Of a DNA stretch of 64,000 nucleotides, positions 43,441 through 51,835 are shown in pieces. The stretch covers positions 124,001 through 188,000 of the forward strand of contig NZ_JACVAM010000007.1 of NCBI RefSeq assembly GCF_014851865.1, read 5' to 3'. Each line of letters starts with the position of its first letter. The first letter of the stretch is position 1. This DNA is from Pseudomonas sp. PDM16 (GTDB lineage: Bacteria; Pseudomonadota; Gammaproteobacteria; Pseudomonadales; Pseudomonadaceae). Position numbers and translations under genes: made by a program. The notes under the pieces are model-generated. The model saw nothing but the letters and a program-made list of their open reading frames with translations. It was not told where the DNA came from and did no database searches.

Positions 43441-45057
43441 TTACAGGCGGGCGACGCCGAACGAGTTGGATTTGAGGGGGCGCACATTGGCTTCTGCGCA
43501 GATGTCCAGCAGGAAGCCGAGCAGCTTGCGCGTGTCGCGCGGGTCAATCAGGCCGTCGTCCCACAGGCTGGCGGTGCCGTACAGCGCGGTGGACTGGCTG
43601 TCGAGCTTCTGCGCGGTGGCCATTTCCAGCATGTCGAGCATCTTCGGGTCGGCCTCTTTGCCTTCCTTGCGGTGCTTGTCCTCGGTGACGATGCGCAGCA
43701 CCTTGCCGGCCTGGGCGCCGCCCATCACGGCGGTCTTGCTGTTGGGCCAGGCGAAGATGAAGCGCGGGTCGAGGCCACGGCCGCACATGGCGTAGTTGCC
43801 GGCGCCGTAGGAGCCGCCGACCACTATGGTCAGCTTCGGCACGGTGGCGTTGGCCACCGCCTGGATCAGCTTGGAGCCGTGCTTGATCACGCCGTTCTGC
43901 TCGGACTCGGTACCGACCATGAAACCGGTGGTGTTGTGGAAGAACAGGATCGGCGTGTTGCTCTGCTCGCACAGCTGGATGAACTGGGCGGCCTTGGCCG
44001 CGCCGCGCGGAGTGATCGGCCCGTTGTTGCCGATAAAGCCGCAGGGCTGACCTTCGATGGCCAGGTGGCCGCAAACGGTCTGGCTGTCGAACTCGTTCTT
44101 GAAGTCGAGGAAGGCCGAGCCGTCGGCGATGCGTGCGACGATCTCGCGCACGTCGTAGGGCTTCTTGGCGTCGGCGGGGACGATGCCGAGCAGTTCTTCG
44201 GCCGGGTACAGCGGCTCGCTGTAAACCTTGGCCGGGCGCGCCGGCAGTTGCGCATTCCACGGCAGCAGGCCGGTGATTTCACGGGCCAGGCGCACGCCGT
44301 CGGCGTCGTTCTCGGCCAGGTATTCGGCAGTGCCGGCGACCTGGGCGTGCATCTCGGCGCCGCCCAGTTCTTCATCGGTGGCCACTTCGCCGGTGGCGGC
44401 TTTCAGCAGTGGAGGGCCGGCGAGGAACATCTTGGCCTTGCCGCGTACCACCACCACGTAGTCCGACAGGCCCGGCTGGTAGGCGCCGCCGGCGGTGCTG
44501 GAACCGTGCACCACGGTGATCTGCGGCAGGCCCATGGCCGACATGCGCGCCTGGTTGGCGAAGCCGCGGGCGCCTTCGACGAAGATGTCAGCGGCGTAGT
44601 TGAGGTTGGCGCCACCGCTTTCGGCCAGGGTGATCACCGGCAGTTTGTTTTCCACGGCGATCTGCTGCAGGCGCAGGGATTTCTTCAGCCCGGTGGGCGA
44701 GATGGTGCCGCCCTTGATCGCGCTGTTGTTGGCGATCACCAGGCAGCGCACGCCGGCCACGTAGCCGATGCCGGCGATGATGCCGCCGCCGGCCTGGGTG
44801 CCGTCTTTGTCGTCGTGCAGCTTGTAGCCGGCCAACGAGGACAGTTCGAGGAACGGCGCGCCGGGGTCGAGCAGCAGGTTGATGCGCTCGCGCGGCAGCA
44901 ACTGGCCGCGCTTGATGAACTTGGGTTTGGCCTCGAAGGCCTTGTCCAGCACCTTCTGTTCGACGTCGCGGAAGCTGGCGATGGCGGCCAGCATGGCCTC
45001 GCGGTTCTGCGCGAAGCTGTCGCCGTGGACGTCGAGTTCGGACTGAATGACGGGCAT
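43441..45057 (-). CDS. atuC: Geranyl-CoA carboxylase beta (carboxyltransferase) subunit
   Basis: A 538-residue carboxyltransferase. It has the acyl-CoA and biotin-binding motifs LPVITLAESGGANL, STAGGAYQPGLSDYVV and GGSYGAGNYAMCGRG. It transfers carboxyl from biotin on AtuF to geranyl-CoA. In methylcrotonyl-CoA carboxylase a related sequence occurs, but the context of atuA, atuB and atuD makes geranyl-CoA carboxylase more likely. It starts just before atuD on the minus strand. Confidence 0.87.
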   Translation of the reverse strand: MPVIQSELDVHGDSFAQNREAMLAAIASFRDVEQKVLDKAFEAKPKFIKRGQLLPRERINLLLDPGAPFLELSSLAGYKLHDDKDGTQAGGGIIAGIGYVAGVRCLVIANNSAIKGGTISPTGLKKSLRLQQIAVENKLPVITLAESGGANLNYAADIFVEGARGFANQARMSAMGLPQITVVHGSSTAGGAYQPGLSDYVVVVRGKAKMFLAGPPLLKAATGEVATDEELGGAEMHAQVAGTAEYLAENDADGVRLAREITGLLPWNAQLPARPAKVYSEPLYPAEELLGIVPADAKKPYDVREIVARIADGSAFLDFKNEFDSQTVCGHLAIEGQPCGFIGNNGPITPRGAAKAAQFIQLCEQSNTPILFFHNTTGFMVGTESEQNGVIKHGSKLIQAVANATVPKLTIVVGGSYGAGNYAMCGRGLDPRFIFAWPNSKTAVMGGAQAGKVLRIVTEDKHRKEGKEADPKMLDMLEMATAQKLDSQSTALYGTASLWDDGLIDPRDTRKLLGFLLDICAEANVRPLKSNSFGVARL

Positions 45058-45061
45058 CGGG

Positions 45062-45931
45062 TTACTCCTGATCCTTCAGTACATCGGGCACGTAGGCGCG
45101 ATGGAAGCCGTTGTAGGACTCGCTGTTCTTCGCTTTGCCCAGCGTCCAGGCGCGGGTGCCTTGGCTCGCGGCGCCGTCGATGCGGATGGTGTTGCCGCTG
45201 ATGAAGTTGGCGCCGGGGGAGAGCAGGAAGACGATGGCCGCGGCCACTTCCGACTCGGTGCCGATGCGCTGCAGCGGCACGTGATCCTTGAGGTTGCGGA
45301 TCATGTTCTTCATCGACTCGGGGTAGGTGTCCATGCCGCTGGAGGCGATCCAGCCTGGCGCCACGGCGTTGACCCGCACACCGGCGTGGCCCCACTCGTA
45401 GGCGGCGGTCTTGGTGAAGTTCTCCATGCCGGCGCGGGCGGCGCCGGAGTGGCCCATGCCGGGCATGCCGCCCCACATGTCGGCGAGCATGTTGACGATG
45501 CTGCCGCCGGTCTTGCTCATGCTCTGGCTGAACACTTCGCGGGCGATCAGGAAACCACCGACCAGGTTGGTGCGCACCACGGTCTCGAAGCCTTTCTGGT
45601 TGATCGACACCAGCGGCGCGGGGAACTGGCCGCCGGCGTTGTTGACCAGGTGGTGGATCGGCCCGCGCTCGGCGATCACTGCCTTGACCATGGCCTTGAC
45701 CGCTTCTTCCTCACGGATATCGCACACGGCAAAGCTGGCGCTGCCACCGTCTTCTGCAATCTCGCCGGCGGTCTTTTCCAGCTTCTCCAGCTTGCGCCCG
45801 ACCAGCACCACATGGGCGCCCAGGTGGGCCAGTTCATGGGCCACGCAGCGGCCGATACCGCTGCCGCCGCCGGTGACCAGGATGGTCTGGCCGCTGAACA
45901 GGCCGGGTTTGAAGACTGAGTCGTATGCCAT
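45062..45931 (-). CDS. atuB: Short-chain dehydrogenase (AtuB)
   Basis: A 289-residue SDR. The cofactor motif is TGGGSGIG near residues 21-28, NNAGG follows, and the usual YxxxK is missing: the segment at that place reads HSGAARAGMENFTK, with Ser rather than Tyr. The family to which it belongs, with 2,4-dienoyl-CoA reductase-like SDRs, often lacks the Tyr. It is the second gene of the atu operon, between atuA and atuC. In P. aeruginosa its role in terpenol catabolism is not fully defined. Confidence 0.84.
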   Translation of the reverse strand: MAYDSVFKPGLFSGQTILVTGGGSGIGRCVAHELAHLGAHVVLVGRKLEKLEKTAGEIAEDGGSASFAVCDIREEEAVKAMVKAVIAERGPIHHLVNNAGGQFPAPLVSINQKGFETVVRTNLVGGFLIAREVFSQSMSKTGGSIVNMLADMWGGMPGMGHSGAARAGMENFTKTAAYEWGHAGVRVNAVAPGWIASSGMDTYPESMKNMIRNLKDHVPLQRIGTESEVAAAIVFLLSPGANFISGNTIRIDGAASQGTRAWTLGKAKNSESYNGFHRAYVPDVLKDQE

Positions 45932-45945
45932 TGTTATTGTCCTTG

Positions 45946-47733
45946 TTACAGGCTGTCAGCCAGTGCGCGCGGCACCGGAATCGGGAACTCCAGCAACTGC
46001 TGGGCGAAGGCCTTGCCCTGCGGGTCGATGCGCAGGCTGGCCACGCCGCCGCCGCCCAGGGCGTTCTCCAGCAGGAAGTTGAGGCTGTGGCTGCTCGGCA
46101 GGTACCAGCGGCTGACCTTGCCGGTCTGGCCGTCGATCACGTGCTGCATCCATTCGGCCACGGCACCCTCGCTGAGTGCAGCGGCGATCCAGGCCAGATA
46201 CTCGGGCTTTCTCGCCATCACACCGATATTGCTGTGGTTGCCCTTGTCACCGGAGCGGGCTACGGCCAGCTTGATCAGCGGCACCGTGGTATCGGCCTGG
46301 CCGCTGGTGGCCGGCACGGCGACTTCGGCGGCGATCTGTGTTGGGTCGAAGGTGTCCAGTTGGGGCAGGGCGAGTGGGCTGCGCTGGCCACCCAGTTCCA
46401 CTTCCAGGCTACAGGCGGTCTTGTCGGCCAGGAAGCTGAACAGGCGGATCACCGGGTACACGGTGGGGCGGCCGCCGACTATGCCGGTCAGGCCCGGCGC
46501 CATGCCGGTTGCGGCCTGGGCGATCTCGCGGGAGAACAACACCAGCGCTTCCTTCTTGGCATGGCGCACACCGATCTTCACCACCACTTCGCGGGTGTCG
46601 CGGCGCTGGCCGTGCGGGCCGTAAGTCGCTTCAGTGCCGAGCAGTTCGATGCAGACTTCCTTGTATGGCCCCCAGCCTCGCTCGGCGAACATCTCTTCGG
46701 TCTTGTTGATGATCGCCCGGCTGACCCGCTCGGCCTTGGCCACTGCGTCGATGCCGGCCAGCAGGCAGCTGGCGGTGCAGCGGAAGCCATCAGGGTGGGT
46801 GGCGCTGACCTTGTACTGCGCGGTCGGTGCCAGGCCGCGAGCGCCTTTCAGTTCGACGCGGTTGGCGCCGACCTGGGTCAGTTGCACCCGGGTGAAGTCG
46901 CAGACCACATCGGGCAGGTAATAGGCACGCGGGTCGCCAATCTCGTAGAGCATCTGCTCGCCCACCGACAAGGTGGAGATCAGCCCGCCAGTGCCTTCCG
47001 GTTTGCTGACCACGAAGCTGCCATCGGCCTGTACCTCGACGACGGGGAAGCCGATATGTTCGTAATCCGGGACGTCGCGCCAGTCGGTGAAGTTGCCGCC
47101 GGTGCACTGCGCGCCACATTCGATGATGTGGCCGGCCAGGGCGGCCTGAGCCAGCTTGTCGTAGTCGTTCCAGGCCCAGCCGAATTCATGCACCAGGGCG
47201 GCGCTGACCACGGCGCTGTCGACCACACGGCCGGTGATGACGATATCGGCGCCGAGCTTCAGCGCTTCGACCAGGCCCGGTGCGCCGAGGTAGGCGTTGA
47301 CCGATACGCACATGGGCGGCAGCGGGGCGCCGGTGAACATCTCCACGGTGCCGGCTTTGGCCAGTTCGCCCAGCTTGGGTTGCAGGTTGTCGCCGTGCAC
47401 CACGGCGATGGTCAGATCGACGCCAGCCTTGGCGCAGACGGCGGCCAGGGCAGCGGCGCAGGCGCTGGGGTTGACCCCGCCGGCATTGCTGATGACGCGG
47501 ATGTTCTTCGCGGCGATGTCCTGCAGCAGCGGGGCGAGCACTTCGACGAAGTCGGTGGCATAACCTTCGTCCGGCTTCTTCATGCGCGCGCCGGCCATGA
47601 TCGACATGGTCACTTCGGCCAGGTAGTCGAACACCAGGTAATCCAGCTCGGTGCCACGCACCAGCTGGGCGGCGGCAGTGGAGGTGTCGCCCCAGAAGGC
47701 GGAGGCGCAGCCAATGCGGATGGTCTTGCTCAT
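45946..47733 (-). CDS. atuA: Acyclic terpene utilisation protein AtuA
   Basis: A 595-residue protein of the AtuA (DUF1446) family. The N-terminal domain starts IRIGCASAFWGDTSTAAAQLV, then DYLVFDYLAEVTMSIM. The C-terminal 130 residues include LAVARSGDKGNHSNIGV. It is required for growth on citronellol and geraniol in P. aeruginosa but has no known reaction. ATG at 47733 was used because the longer frame crosses the regulatory palindromes. It is the first gene of the atuABCDEF operon and divergent from atuR. Confidence 0.9.
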   Translation of the reverse strand: MSKTIRIGCASAFWGDTSTAAAQLVRGTELDYLVFDYLAEVTMSIMAGARMKKPDEGYATDFVEVLAPLLQDIAAKNIRVISNAGGVNPSACAAALAAVCAKAGVDLTIAVVHGDNLQPKLGELAKAGTVEMFTGAPLPPMCVSVNAYLGAPGLVEALKLGADIVITGRVVDSAVVSAALVHEFGWAWNDYDKLAQAALAGHIIECGAQCTGGNFTDWRDVPDYEHIGFPVVEVQADGSFVVSKPEGTGGLISTLSVGEQMLYEIGDPRAYYLPDVVCDFTRVQLTQVGANRVELKGARGLAPTAQYKVSATHPDGFRCTASCLLAGIDAVAKAERVSRAIINKTEEMFAERGWGPYKEVCIELLGTEATYGPHGQRRDTREVVVKIGVRHAKKEALVLFSREIAQAATGMAPGLTGIVGGRPTVYPVIRLFSFLADKTACSLEVELGGQRSPLALPQLDTFDPTQIAAEVAVPATSGQADTTVPLIKLAVARSGDKGNHSNIGVMARKPEYLAWIAAALSEGAVAEWMQHVIDGQTGKVSRWYLPSSHSLNFLLENALGGGGVASLRIDPQGKAFAQQLLEFPIPVPRALADSL

Positions 47734-47776
47734 TTTTATTGGGATTCCATCGTCGCCAGAAGATGAATAGGACATT

Positions 47777-47794
47777 ACCAAGCAAGCGCTTGGT
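47777..47794. promoter_or_regulatory. AtuR operator palindrome 1
   Basis: A perfect palindrome ACCAAGCAAGCGCTTGGT with 7-bp arms around AAGC, 43 bases upstream of the atuA start. The AtuR repressor in P. aeruginosa is reported to bind two inverted repeats in the atuA-atuR space, so this is a likely operator. Confidence 0.82.
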
Positions 47795-47821
47795 TTTAAA
47801 GTCCCTGGCGCAACTTTTTAG

Positions 47822-47837
47822 CCAAGCGCTTGCTTGG
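47822..47837. promoter_or_regulatory. AtuR operator palindrome 2
   Basis: CCAAGCGCTTGCTTGG, with 6-bp arms around GCTT. It is the exact reverse complement of the core of the first operator, 28 bases away. Its place in front of atuR supports autoregulation. Confidence 0.82.
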
Positions 47838-47926
47838 GTGGCTTGCGCCCCGTAAATTTCGTCCAATCAGTTTCCGCGACGCGCCAGCTCTGGCGTGCCG
47901 CCTATTTTCCTCTGGAGAAAACGAGT

Positions 47927-48550
47927 TTGGACGATCGCAAGGCCCGCGCCGTGATGCAGCAACTGGTGGCCAGCGGCCAGGTGACCGACCCGGAAAGCGC
48001 GCGCGGCAAGCTGCTGCAAACCGCTGCTCATCTGTTTCGCAGCAAAGGCTATGAGCGCACCACTGTGCGTGACCTGGCCGGTGCCGTGGGTATCCAGTCC
48101 GGCAGCATCTTTCACCACTTCAAGAGCAAGGATGAAATCCTCAAAGCGGTGATGGAGGAGACCATCCTCTACAACACCGCACTGATGCGCTCGGCCCTGG
48201 CGCAGAGCACTAGCCCCCGCGAGCGCCTGCTGGCGCTTATTCGCTGCGAGCTGCAGTCAATCGTGGGTGGCACCGGTGAGGCCATGGGCGTTCTGGTCTA
48301 TGAATGGCGCTCGCTGTCTGAGGAGAGCCAGGCCTACATCCTAAGCCTGCGTGACACCTATGAGCAGATTTGGCTCGATGTTCTCGGCGAGGCGCGTGAC
48401 GCTGGCTACTTCAAGGCCGATCCGTTCGTGTTGCGGCGCTTCCTTACCGGCGCGCTGAGCTGGACCACCACCTGGTTCAAGCCGGAAGGCAAGATGACTC
48501 TGGATCAGTTGGCCGAAGAGGCGCTGACGCTGGTATTCAAGGAAAGCTGA
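47927..48550 (+). CDS. atuR: TetR-family repressor of the atu operon
   Basis: A 207-residue TetR-family regulator. The N-terminal helix-turn-helix has AAHLFRSKGYERTTVRDLAGAVGIQSGSIFHHFKSKDE, whose core is TVRDLAGAVGIQSGS. The TTG start at 47927 has GGAG at nine bases and removes a non-conserved extension. It probably represses atuABCDEF and itself by binding the two palindromes 100-150 bases upstream. Effector is likely a terpenyl-CoA compound; this follows from P. aeruginosa, not from the sequence. Confidence 0.87.
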   Translation: MDDRKARAVMQQLVASGQVTDPESARGKLLQTAAHLFRSKGYERTTVRDLAGAVGIQSGSIFHHFKSKDEILKAVMEETILYNTALMRSALAQSTSPRERLLALIRCELQSIVGGTGEAMGVLVYEWRSLSEESQAYILSLRDTYEQIWLDVLGEARDAGYFKADPFVLRRFLTGALSWTTTWFKPEGKMTLDQLAEEALTLVFKES

Positions 48551-48644
48551 CAACTAGGCTACGCTGCTACAAGCACTGGCCGCGGCCGGTAGTGGCACAG
48601 GGAGGCGCCGGACATCTGGCCGCTTTCCTATTGAGGTAACCGCG

Positions 48645-49448
48645 TTGCGTGTCTCTTTCCGCCTGCTGCTGATTGCCCTGGCCTTCTGTGTGCCCGCCGT
48701 AGCTGCCGAGCAGAGCGTGCGCGTTGGTGCCTATCATTTCCCTCCTTACGTGTTCAAACCGGAGAGCGAGGCGCCCGAGGGGCTGGTGCCCGAGTTGCTG
48801 GAGGCACTTAATGCTGCCCAAAGCGCGTATCGCTTCGAGTTGGTGCCGACCTCGGTTACCCGACGATACAGGGACCTCACTCACGCCCGCTATGACATGA
48901 TCCTGTTCGAATCACCGGACTGGGGTTGGCAGGACATCCCGCTGGACAAGCTCAATCTCCAGGTCGTAGATGCCGAGGTCTATGTCGCTCGCAAGGAGGA
49001 GGGGCGTGATCAGCATTTCTTTGATCGCCTGGGCGACAAGCGCATGGCGCTGTACAACGGCTATCACTATGGTTTTGCCGGCTACAACGCCGATCAGGAC
49101 TACCTGACGCGCAACTTCAACGCGGTGCTCACTTATTCTCACGACAGCAATCTTCTGATGCTGCTTCATGGTCGCGTCGACATCAGCGTGGTGACACGCT
49201 CCTATCTGCGTCTCTATCAAGATGAACACCCGCAAGAGAGCAGTCAGCTTCTGGTGTCCGAGCGCGCTGATCAGGTCTATTACCACCACGCTTTGCTACG
49301 CCCGAACGGGCCTATCGACGCGGTACGCCTGCAAGCGCTGCTCGCTCAGTTGCAGAGCAGCGGAAAGCTGGGTGATCTGATTCGGCGCTATCACTTGCAG
49401 GTGGGCAGGCCAGAGCGGTTGGAGCATGCCAATCCCATGCCGCGCTGA
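48645..49448 (+). CDS. Periplasmic solute-binding protein, family 3-like
   Basis: A 267-residue protein with an N-terminal signal peptide (LLLIALAFCVPAVAA) and an SBP_bac_3-type fold, shown by RVGAYHFPPYVFKP and LVPELLEALN near the N terminus. It probably binds an amino acid or similar solute in the periplasm. The start is TTG at 48645. A second protein of the same type follows on the same strand. No transporter genes are adjacent, so uptake partner is unknown; a signalling or sensing role is possible. Confidence 0.78.
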   Translation: MRVSFRLLLIALAFCVPAVAAEQSVRVGAYHFPPYVFKPESEAPEGLVPELLEALNAAQSAYRFELVPTSVTRRYRDLTHARYDMILFESPDWGWQDIPLDKLNLQVVDAEVYVARKEEGRDQHFFDRLGDKRMALYNGYHYGFAGYNADQDYLTRNFNAVLTYSHDSNLLMLLHGRVDISVVTRSYLRLYQDEHPQESSQLLVSERADQVYYHHALLRPNGPIDAVRLQALLAQLQSSGKLGDLIRRYHLQVGRPERLEHANPMPR

Positions 49449-49536
49449 GTGGCCGCGATCCGGCGAATTGTGAACATTTACGCAATCATGGCACTGGGCT
49501 AGTCTTCGTTCAGCTCAGTTGTCTATGAGGTCAACA

Positions 49537-50358
49537 ATGTATCGGCGTCGACAGGGATGGCCTGGCGCTTTGGTGCTGGCGATGGCAACGCTATTCGGTC
49601 CGGGCTTCTGTGTGGCGGAAGACGTGCTGATTGCTGCGGTGCATTTTCCTCCTTATGTGATCAAGCCCGAGTCCAACCCCAACAGTGGGCTGCTCGGTGA
49701 ATTGGTCGAGGCTCTCAACAAGGCGCAGAGCGAACACCGCTTCGCCTTGCGTGCGACTTCACTGAATCGGCGCTTCGATGATTTCCGTCAGGCGCGCATC
49801 CACATCGCCATCTTCGAGAACCCCGACTGGGACTGGCAGGGCATCTCCGGTTCTCGCATCGACCTGGGACTGGAGGATGCCGAGATACTGGTTGCCCGCC
49901 GCGAGGCGGGCCGCGATCAACGCTATTTCGACAACCTGATGGACAAGCGTCTGGCGCTGTTCAATGGCTATCACTACGGTTTCGCCGGTTTCAATAATGA
50001 TCCCCAGTGGCTGGAAGAGAACTTCCAGGCGGTGATTACCTATTCCCATGAGAGCAATCTCAAGCTGGTATTGCGGGGACGTGCGGATGTGGCGCCTATC
50101 ACTCGTTCCTGGCTTGGAGCGCGCCTGCGCGAACGGCCACAATTACGTGATGAGCTGCTGATATCGGACTGGGAAGACCAGCGCTACCGCCACTACGCGA
50201 TCCTGCATCCCAATGCACCGATCAGCGCGGACGAGTTTCGCCGAGATTTGCAGACCCTGCGCGACAATGGCGAGCTGGCCCGTATCTTTTCCCCCTATGG
50301 CATCGACGTTACCCAGACCGTAGCGGGTAGCTCAGCAAAAGCAGATGCAGAAGATTGA
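49537..50358 (+). CDS. Periplasmic solute-binding protein, tandem paralogue
   Basis: A 273-residue secreted protein, signal peptide ending at about residue 27 (GFCVAED). It matches its neighbour through HFPPYVIKPES, LVEALNKAQSEHRF and NGYHYGFAG. ATG at 49537 has GAGGT upstream. The last 50 bases overlap the convergent CPBP gene. The two proteins likely arose by tandem duplication. Ligand is unknown and no permease or kinase genes lie nearby. Confidence 0.78.
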   Translation: MYRRRQGWPGALVLAMATLFGPGFCVAEDVLIAAVHFPPYVIKPESNPNSGLLGELVEALNKAQSEHRFALRATSLNRRFDDFRQARIHIAIFENPDWDWQGISGSRIDLGLEDAEILVARREAGRDQRYFDNLMDKRLALFNGYHYGFAGFNNDPQWLEENFQAVITYSHESNLKLVLRGRADVAPITRSWLGARLRERPQLRDELLISDWEDQRYRHYAILHPNAPISADEFRRDLQTLRDNGELARIFSPYGIDVTQTVAGSSAKADAED

Positions 50359-51070
50359 CCGCACTGTGCAGGGCCACTGCCGGCCATAGCCTGCCGCTGT
50401 AATGGAAGGTCAGCCCGTACCCCAGACCAGCGACAGCAGCGACCAGCGCAAACAGTTGACTGAAGGGAGCATGGGCGGCTCCGAACAGCAGGGCGGTGGC
50501 GACTATTCCTCCTGCTGCACCAAGGCGTGCAATCAGCACCGGCTGCAGCCAGGCGCGGAACAGCAGTTCTTCGGCCAGGACGACGGCGCCCAGATTAACC
50601 ACTACCCATAGCCACAACTCCTGTGGCCACTTTGGCTGCCACCCCACCAGGCCAAGCAGCAGGGCCAATGACGGGATCGCCAGCAGGGTGGCGATGGCGA
50701 CCAGTAGGGCAATGCGTGGTCGTTCTGCGGGGCGTAGCGGCTGGCCCATCCACCAGGCCAACAGCGTCAAGCCGAGCAGCAACTTGTCCCAGGACAGGCG
50801 CAAGGCATAGGGCGTGGCATCGGTGCTCAGACGTCGTGCCGGCCACAATGATGTAGGCGTAAAACCAGGCACCAGATGTGCAGCAAGGGCTATGCCTCCG
50901 AGTAGCCCCCCACACCACCACAGCCAGCGCGGCAGTCGCTGCTCGCCGAACAGGATCCAGGCGACATACGCCGTACCCAGTGCTAGTCCTGGCAATGTGA
51001 TGAAGCCCAGGGCCAGGCCTGTGCCGAGTGCTAGCACCGGCAGCAGCAAACGCAGGTGTAGCGGTGGCAT
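50309..51070 (-). CDS. CPBP-family intramembrane metalloprotease
   Basis: A 253-residue membrane protein with about eight hydrophobic segments. It has the three CPBP (CAAX-protease and bacteriocin-processing) motifs: EELLFRAWL, FGAAHAPF and HSAVN near the C terminus. These residues form the metal and catalytic site. Bacterial members process or modulate membrane proteins; the target is unknown here. It is convergent with the upstream binding-protein gene, overlapping by 50 bases. Confidence 0.86.
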   Translation of the reverse strand: MPPLHLRLLLPVLALGTGLALGFITLPGLALGTAYVAWILFGEQRLPRWLWWCGGLLGGIALAAHLVPGFTPTSLWPARRLSTDATPYALRLSWDKLLLGLTLLAWWMGQPLRPAERPRIALLVAIATLLAIPSLALLLGLVGWQPKWPQELWLWVVVNLGAVVLAEELLFRAWLQPVLIARLGAAGGIVATALLFGAAHAPFSQLFALVAAVAGLGYGLTFHYSGRLWPAVALHSAVNLLHLLLLSYPLRSG

Positions 51071-51094
51071 GCAGCGTCCTTGTCGGGGGGCTAA

Positions 51095-51262
51095 TCAGCG
51101 GTCTTGAGCGTCCTTGGCGTCCATTTCCACATTGCGCTCATGAATGCGCTTGAGCTGTTCCTCGGTCAACGGCAGCTTTCGCGCGCTGTCGCGCAGCAGC
51201 ATCAGGCTGCCGACTATGGAGCCGAGGGCCAGGATGATGATCAACCAGGCGTACCAGGGCAT
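51095..51262 (-). CDS. DUF2897-type small membrane protein
   Basis: A 55-residue protein with one N-terminal transmembrane helix (WLIIILALGSIVGSLMLL, about residues 6-23) followed by a charged helix (LTEEQLKRIHERN). This matches the DUF2897 pattern of small gammaproteobacterial membrane proteins. It lies 32 bases upstream of the CPBP gene on the same strand, so it may be transcribed with it. No function is known. Confidence 0.72.
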   Translation of the reverse strand: MPWYAWLIIILALGSIVGSLMLLRDSARKLPLTEEQLKRIHERNVEMDAKDAQDR

Positions 51263-51508
51263 GGGCGTCTCCCTTGAGGGTTTAGGTTAACGATAGCCCC
51301 GGCTGTCACATCGCGGCAACCTGTCACTGCTTGAATGCGGAGCGTCCGGCGCTTCGCTGATCAGAAGGTGAAGCCTGTGACAGAGCGGTTGCTTTGCCTT
51401 ACAGAACCAGCGCCAGCTGTTATGGGGCTAGATGAATTCGAACCTTTGAGCGCCTGTGTTCCCGGCCTAAGCTCGCCTGGCCTGGATATTTTCATAAGGA
51501 GATCAAGC

Positions 51509-51703
51509 ATGGATATCACCGTGACCGAAGCCGCCAACCATGGCTGGATCGTGAAGTTGGGCGCGTGCGACGTGCCTTTTCGTTCTCAAGCAGACGCCGG
51601 CCTGTTCGTCGAGCGCCTGCAGGAGCGCCTAGACGCGCCCCATGAATTGCCGATGCTGCAGCTTCATCAAGCTGTCACACAACCGGCGCAGCATCGGACC
51701 TGA
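51509..51703 (+). CDS. Small hypothetical protein
   Basis: A 64-residue soluble protein starting with ATG at 51509 after AAGGAGATC, a strong ribosome-binding site. The sequence has mixed strands and a helix (DAGLFVERLQERLDA) and no cysteines, membrane segment or named motif. A strong terminator follows 36 bases after the stop, so it is a monocistronic gene. Function unknown. Confidence 0.68.
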   Translation: MDITVTEAANHGWIVKLGACDVPFRSQADAGLFVERLQERLDAPHELPMLQLHQAVTQPAQHRT

Positions 51704-51738
51704 CTACTCAGGTGCTGCTTTCCGGCTGAACCTCTCCT

Positions 51739-51763
51739 GCCGCGATCTCCGCGGCTTTTTTTT
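51739..51763 (+). terminator. Rho-independent terminator
   Basis: Stem GCCGCG/CGCGGC with an ATCTC loop and a run of eight T, after the small hypothetical gene. Confidence 0.9.
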
Positions 51764-51835
51764 GCCTGCAAAAAGGGTTGTGGAGTGATTAGAGCTTTTG
51801 CTCTAAATTCGATGCAGCCCTTGCAGGAGAAAAAC

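Noticed and set aside
39314..45057. Leucine catabolism (liu) instead of atu assignment for the carboxylase genes
   Set aside because: The gene order with atuA, atuB, acyl-CoA dehydrogenase, hydratase and a TetR-family regulator with matching operators fits atu; no HMG-CoA lyase or MerR-type liuR is present.
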